DNA from: Pseudoduganella umbonata
GTDB lineage: Bacteria; Pseudomonadota; Gammaproteobacteria; Burkholderiales; Burkholderiaceae_D
NCBI RefSeq assembly: GCF_014192225.1
Contig: NZ_JACHXS010000005.1
Location: 310,001 to 374,000 of the forward strand
Reading direction: 5' to 3'
DNA length: 64,000 nt
This document shows, one piece after another, positions 59,687 through 64,000 of the stretch. The position numbers and the translations under genes are program-made. Each line of letters begins with the position of its first letter. The stretch's first letter is position 1. The notes beneath the pieces are model-generated. The model did not search any database. It was given only the letters and a program-made list of their open reading frames with translations, and was not told where the DNA came from.

Positions 59687-62600
59687 ATGTATGAAAAACT
59701 GATTGCCGCGGTCATCGCGCGGCGCTGGCTCGTCGTGTGCGCGGTGCTGTGCCTGGCCGCGCTGGGTTTGTACAGCTACCAGAAGCTGCCGATCGACGCG
59801 GTGCCGGACATCACCAACGTGCAGGTGCAGATCAATGCGCCGGCGCACGGCTACTCGCCGCTGGAAGTGGAGCAGCGCATCACGTTCCCGATCGAGACGC
59901 TGATGAACGGCTTGCCGGGACTGGAGCAGACCCGGTCGCTGTCGAAGTACGGCCTGTCGCAGGTCACCGTGGTGTTCCGCGACGGCACCGACATCTATTT
60001 CGCCCGCCAGCTGGTGGGCGAGCGGCTGCAGCAGGCCCGTTCCCGATTGCCGCCGGGCGTGGAGCCTTCGCTGGGGCCGATCGCCACGGGGCTCGGAGAA
60101 ATCTTCTACTGGACGGTGGAAGCGAAGGATGGCGCCCGCAAGCCGGACGGCACGCCCTACACGCCCACGGACCTGCGCGAGATCCAGGACTGGGTGGTGG
60201 CGCCGCAACTGCGCGGCGTGCCGGGCGTGACCGAGGTCAATACGATCGGCGGCTACGAGAAGGAATTCCAGGTGGCGCCCGACATGGACCGGCTGGCCGC
60301 GCATGGCCTGGGCCTGGCGCAGCTGATGACGGCGCTCGAGCGCAACAACGGCAACGCCGGCGCCGGCTACATCGAGCGGGGCGGCGAACAGTTCGTGGTG
60401 CGCACGCCGGGCCAGCTGCGCACGCTGGAAGAAATCCGCAACATCGTGCTGGACGTGGTGCAGGGCGCGCCGGTGCGCGTGCGCGACGTGGCCGATGTGG
60501 AACTGGGCCGCGAGCTGCGCACCGGCGCCGCCACCGAGAATGGCCGCGAAGTCGTGCTGGGCGCCGTGTTCATGCTGATCGGCGAGAATAGCCGCAGCGT
60601 GGCCGATGCCGCGCGCCACCGGCTGGAGGACATCAACCGCTCGCTGCCGGCCGGCGTGCAGGCCTTGCCCGTGTACGACCGCTCGGTGCTCGTCAACAAG
60701 GCGATCGGCACGGTGCGCAACAGCCTGGCCGAAGGCGCGCTGCTGGTGATCGCGATCCTGTTCGTCTTCCTCGGCAACCTGCGCGCGGCGCTGATCACGG
60801 CCATGGTGATCCCGCTGACGATGCTGATGGTGTTTACCGGCATGGTGCAGGCCGGTGTCAGCGCCAACCTGATGAGTCTTGGCGCGCTGGATTTCGGCAT
60901 CATCATCGATGGCGCGGTGGTGATCGTGGAAAACTGTATCCGGCGCCTGGCCCATGCGCAAGGCGCGGCGGGCCGGCCACTGTCGCGCAGCGAACGCTTT
61001 GCCGAAGTGGCAGCCGCCGCCGCGGAAGCACGGCGCCCGCTGCTGTTCGGCCAGCTGATCATCATGACGGTCTACCTGCCGATCTTCGCGCTGACCGGTA
61101 TCGAAGGACGCATGTTCCACCCGATGGCCGTGACGGTGGTGATGGCGCTGGTGGCCGCGATGGTGCTGTCGGTGACGTTCGTGCCGGCCGCGGTGGCGCT
61201 GTTCGTGACGCAGCCCGTGGCCGAGCGCGACAGCCGCATCATGGTCAAGGCGGGCAAGCTGTATGCGCCGGCCCTCGACTGGGTGCTGCGCAACCGCCCG
61301 GTGGCGTTGACGTTCGCCGCGCTGGCCGTGCTGCTGTCGGGGTTACTGGCCACGCGGCTGGGTACCGAGTTCGCGCCGAACCTGGACGAGGGCGACCTCG
61401 CCGTGCTGACGATGCGCATCCCCGGCACCAGCCTGCAGCAGTCGGTGCGCATGCAGCAGCGGCTCGAACAGGCGCTGTTGCAGCAGTTCCCGGAGATCGA
61501 GCGCATGTTCGCCCGCATCGGCACGTCCGAAGTGGCGACCGACCCGATGCCGCCGAACGCGGCCGACAGCTACATCATGCTGCGCCCGGAGAAGGAATGG
61601 CCGAAGCCGCGCAAGTCGCACGCCGAGCTGGTGGCGGCGATCACCGCGGCGGCCAACCGGATCCCCGGCAACAACTACGAGTTTTCGCAGCCGATCCAGC
61701 TGCGTTTCAACGAACTCATTTCCGGCGTGCGCAGCGACGTGGCCGTGAAGGTGTTCGGCGACGATCCGGAAGCGATGCAGGCGGCCGCCCGGCAGGTGGC
61801 GCAGCGTCTGCAGAATGTCGCCGGCGCGGCCGAAGTAAAAGTCGAGCAGACCGAGGGCCTGCCGGCGCTGACGCTGCAGGTCGACCGCATCAAGGCCGCG
61901 CGCTATGGCCTGAACGTGGCCGACGTGCAGGAAGCGTTCGGCACGCTGGTCGGCGGCCGCGACGTGGGCCTGGTGTTCGAAGGCGACCGCCGCTTCGCCA
62001 TCACGGTGCGCCTGCCGGAAGGGCTGCGCAACGACGTCGACACGCTGCGCCGGCTGCCGATCGCGCTGCCGGCCAAGGACGGCCATTCGGCCAGCATCCC
62101 CCTGTCGGAAATCGCCACGCTGGCGTTCGTGCCGGAAGCCAACCAGGTCAGCCGCGAGAACGGCAAGCGGCGTGTCGTCGTCACGGCCAATGTGCGCGGC
62201 CGCGACCTCGGCTCCTTCGTGGCGGACCTGAAGGGTGAGCTGAAGCGCGTGAAACTGCCGGCGGGTACCTGGCTGACCCTGGGCGGGCAATTCGAGAACC
62301 TGGAAAAGGCGTCGCAGCGGCTGGCCATCGTGGTGCCGCTGGCGCTGGCGATCGTCTTCGCGCTGCTGTACCTGATGTTCGGCAGCCTGCGCGACGGCCT
62401 GCTCGTCTTTACCGGCATTCCGTTCGCGATGACGGGCGGCGTGCTGGCGCTGTGGCTGCGCGGCATGCCGCTGTCGATTTCGGCGGCGATCGGCTTCATC
62501 GCGCTGTCCGGGGTGGCGGTGCTGAACGGGCTGGTCATGCTGTCGTTCGTGCGCACGCTGCGGGAACAGGGCCGTTCTGCGGAAGAGGCGATCCGCGAGG

Positions 62601-62815
62601 GCGCCCAGGGGAGGTTGCGGGCGGTGCTGATGACGGCCCTCGTCGCCTCGCTGGGCTTCCTGCCCATGGCGCTGGCCACCAGCACGGGTGCCGAGGTGCA
62701 GCGGCCGCTGGCCACGGTGGTGATCGGCGGCATCCTGTCGTCCACGGCGCTGACCTTGCTGATTTTGCCGGCGCTGTACACGTTGCGCCGGAAGGAGAAG
62801 ATGAGCGGGAGATGA
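59687..62815 (+). CDS. czcA: CzcA-like heavy-metal RND pump
   Basis: A 1042-residue proton-driven heavy-metal efflux pump with 12 TM helices and two large periplasmic loops. TM4 carries DFGIIIDGAVVIVEN with Asp402, Asp408 and Glu415, at exactly the same positions as in Cupriavidus CzcA. This marks the divalent-cation (Co/Zn/Cd or Ni) class rather than the Cu/Ag CusA class. Other landmarks are IDAVPDITNVQVQINAPAHG at the start and GIPFAMTGGVLALWLRGMPLSISAAIGFIALSGVAVLNG in the second half. It completes the czcICBA operon, ends 84 bases before the next gene and has no local two-component regulator in the window. Confidence 0.94.
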   Translation: MYEKLIAAVIARRWLVVCAVLCLAALGLYSYQKLPIDAVPDITNVQVQINAPAHGYSPLEVEQRITFPIETLMNGLPGLEQTRSLSKYGLSQVTVVFRDGTDIYFARQLVGERLQQARSRLPPGVEPSLGPIATGLGEIFYWTVEAKDGARKPDGTPYTPTDLREIQDWVVAPQLRGVPGVTEVNTIGGYEKEFQVAPDMDRLAAHGLGLAQLMTALERNNGNAGAGYIERGGEQFVVRTPGQLRTLEEIRNIVLDVVQGAPVRVRDVADVELGRELRTGAATENGREVVLGAVFMLIGENSRSVADAARHRLEDINRSLPAGVQALPVYDRSVLVNKAIGTVRNSLAEGALLVIAILFVFLGNLRAALITAMVIPLTMLMVFTGMVQAGVSANLMSLGALDFGIIIDGAVVIVENCIRRLAHAQGAAGRPLSRSERFAEVAAAAAEARRPLLFGQLIIMTVYLPIFALTGIEGRMFHPMAVTVVMALVAAMVLSVTFVPAAVALFVTQPVAERDSRIMVKAGKLYAPALDWVLRNRPVALTFAALAVLLSGLLATRLGTEFAPNLDEGDLAVLTMRIPGTSLQQSVRMQQRLEQALLQQFPEIERMFARIGTSEVATDPMPPNAADSYIMLRPEKEWPKPRKSHAELVAAITAAANRIPGNNYEFSQPIQLRFNELISGVRSDVAVKVFGDDPEAMQAAARQVAQRLQNVAGAAEVKVEQTEGLPALTLQVDRIKAARYGLNVADVQEAFGTLVGGRDVGLVFEGDRRFAITVRLPEGLRNDVDTLRRLPIALPAKDGHSASIPLSEIATLAFVPEANQVSRENGKRRVVVTANVRGRDLGSFVADLKGELKRVKLPAGTWLTLGGQFENLEKASQRLAIVVPLALAIVFALLYLMFGSLRDGLLVFTGIPFAMTGGVLALWLRGMPLSISAAIGFIALSGVAVLNGLVMLSFVRTLREQGRSAEEAIREGAQGRLRAVLMTALVASLGFLPMALATSTGAEVQRPLATVVIGGILSSTALTLLILPALYTLRRKEKMSGR

Positions 62816-62899
62816 TTACCTTCCGGTATTGAATTTCCCCTTATCGCCGATCCCCCTAAAATTATCCGCCACTGACATGTCAAGCTTTCAGGAGGCGTT

Positions 62900-64000
62900 A
62901 TGGGCAGGAAGGATGTTCCGGGGATCGGCGAATACGGCGGACCGGCCGGCGGCTGGGGTGCGCTGCAGGCGGTAGCGAAGGCACTGCGGGGCGAAATGAC
63001 CGCCCACAGCACGGCGATCATGCTGCAGGTGAACCAGCCGACAGGGTTCGATTGCCCCGGCTGCGCGTGGCCCGATCCGCGCCACGGCTCGTCGTTCGAG
63101 TTCTGCGAGAACGGCGCCAAGGCCGTGTCGTGGGAGGCCACCAACAAGCGCGTCACGCCCGAGTTCTTTGCGCAGCACAGCGTGAGCGAACTGTGGCAGT
63201 GGGACGACTTCAATCTGGAATTCGAAGGGCGGCTGACGCACCCGATGGTGTACGACGCCGCCACCGACCATTACGTGCCGATCTCGTGGGACGACGCATT
63301 TGCCCGCATCGGCGCGGTGCTGCGCAATCTGCCCGATCCGGACATGGCCGAGTTCTATGCCTCCGGCCGCGCGTCGAACGAAGCCGCGTTCCTGTACCAG
63401 CTGTTCGCGCGCGAATACGGAACCAACAATTTCCCCGACTGTTCGAACATGTGCCACGAGGCCACCAGCGTGGGCTTGCCGGAATCGATCGGCGTGGGCA
63501 AGGGCACCGTGTCGCTGGAGGATTTCGACCATTGCGACGCGATCTTCTCGTTCGGCCACAACCCCGGCACGAACCACCCGCGCATGCTGGCCACGCTGCG
63601 CGCCGCGGCACTGCGGCATGCGCCGATCGTGGTATTCAATCCGCTGAAGGAACGCAGCCTGGAACGCTTCAAGTCGCCGCAAAGCCCCGTCGAGATGACG
63701 ATCGGCAAGGCCGTGCCGATCGCCTCGCATTACTACCAGGTGCGCATCGGCGGCGACTGCGCGGTCCTGAAGGGCATGATGAAGACGCTGCTGGCGATGG
63801 ACGCCGAGCAGGTGGCCGCGGGCGGCGAAAGCCTGCTGGACCGCGATTTCATCCGCGACCATACCAGCGGCTTCGAGACGCTGGTGGCGGATCTCGACGA
63901 CACGTCGTGGGACGAAATCGAGCAGGTCTCCGGCCTCTCCCGCGCCGATATCGAGACCGCGGCCGGCGTGTATGCAAAGGCGAAACGGGTCATCATCTGC
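62900..64000 (+). CDS. FdhF/YdeP-like molybdopterin oxidoreductase (5' part, truncated)
   Basis: 367 codons are present without a stop before the window ends. The N-terminus MGRKDVPGIGEYGGPAGG leads to an iron-sulfur-type motif F-D-C52-PGC55-AWPDP, then EFYASGRASNEAAFLYQLFAREYG, NNFPDCSNMCHEATSVGL and IFSFGHNPGTNHPRML, all matching the FdhF/YdeP formate-dehydrogenase-like family of molybdopterin enzymes. The full proteins are about 760 residues. YdeP is linked to acid resistance in E. coli; the substrate is otherwise unproven. GGAGG precedes the ATG. The first 84 bases upstream contain no promoter-like pair I can defend. Confidence 0.88.
   Translation, partial: MGRKDVPGIGEYGGPAGGWGALQAVAKALRGEMTAHSTAIMLQVNQPTGFDCPGCAWPDPRHGSSFEFCENGAKAVSWEATNKRVTPEFFAQHSVSELWQWDDFNLEFEGRLTHPMVYDAATDHYVPISWDDAFARIGAVLRNLPDPDMAEFYASGRASNEAAFLYQLFAREYGTNNFPDCSNMCHEATSVGLPESIGVGKGTVSLEDFDHCDAIFSFGHNPGTNHPRMLATLRAAALRHAPIVVFNPLKERSLERFKSPQSPVEMTIGKAVPIASHYYQVRIGGDCAVLKGMMKTLLAMDAEQVAAGGESLLDRDFIRDHTSGFETLVADLDDTSWDEIEQVSGLSRADIETAAGVYAKAKRVIIC

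Noticed and set aside
58145..61120. Near 1000-codon open frame antisense to the czc genes
   Set aside because: Low-complexity His/Arg/Ala translation, no domain, and the plus strand encodes conserved CzcB/CzcA.
1..64000. tRNA, rRNA, CRISPR arrays, integrases or insertion sequences
   Set aside because: None seen on either strand by reading; repeats found are short and lack spacer or transposase structure.

Overview
The window reads as about 64 kb of chromosome from a GC-rich betaproteobacterium, most likely an Oxalobacteraceae member of the Massilia/Pseudoduganella/Duganella type. This is inferred from EpsF/EpsG-type exopolysaccharide proteins, a TonB receptor-tryptophan halogenase-SapC locus beside LacI, an RsbQ/PAS-kinase pair and abundant LysR/SRPBCC/SDR accessory genes. 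No rRNA, tRNA, CRISPR array, integrase or intact insertion sequence was seen. Both ends cut genes: the tail of one gene at 2-67 and a molybdopterin oxidoreductase running off the right end.

Layout. (1) 0.1-7.2 kb: small accessory genes, including two SRPBCC proteins, two LysR regulators, an MFS and an EamA transporter, a lipoprotein-SDR and an orphan TonB C-terminal domain protein. (2) 7.3-18.5 kb: a glycan-uptake locus. A minus-strand unit holds a large TonB-dependent receptor, a flavin-dependent halogenase, SapC, a JmjC/cupin protein and a second halogenase. It is flanked by a GH16 beta-glucanase, a NodB-type deacetylase and a LacI regulator. Two near-identical operators (core GGAAACGTTTCC) sit before the receptor and between the two glycan-enzyme genes, which ties the locus into one probable LacI regulon. 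(3) 18.9-37.8 kb: a surface/exopolysaccharide region with lower GC patches. It has an eight-gene minus-strand series (EpsF, EpsG-like kinase, Wzx flippase, two duplicated GT2, Wzy/ligase, two acyltransferases), plus another acyltransferase, a hexapeptide acetyltransferase, a beta-helix secreted protein and two GT4 enzymes. No initiating sugar-phosphate transferase or outer-membrane exporter is present, so the pathway must be completed elsewhere.

(4) 37.9-49.8 kb: signalling and redox genes. These are a persulfide dioxygenase-rhodanese fusion, an RsbQ/KAI2-like hydrolase immediately followed by a PAS-histidine kinase-receiver hybrid, a class V aminotransferase facing an XRE-cupin regulator with matching TGTATACT sites, an SDR/LysR divergent pair, an outer-membrane barrel, an OmpR/kinase two-component pair, a GFA protein and another SDR. 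(5) 50-54 kb: a Fur-box-preceded siderophore receptor and an SDR/AraC divergent pair. (6) 54.3-62.8 kb: a membrane protein, an Lnt-like acyltransferase overlapping a DUF1993 gene tail to tail, and a czc-type heavy-metal efflux operon (CzcI-like, CzcC, CzcB, CzcA). (7) 62.9 kb to the end: an FdhF/YdeP-like molybdopterin oxidoreductase, truncated by the window.

The best candidates for under-described biology are the halogenase/SapC/JmjC/TonB-receptor locus with its shared operators, the hydrolase-PAS kinase pair, the EPS kinase with an eroded P-loop, and the paired GTTGACAATA promoters in the EPS region. All functional statements come from reading motifs and gene order; no database search was run.
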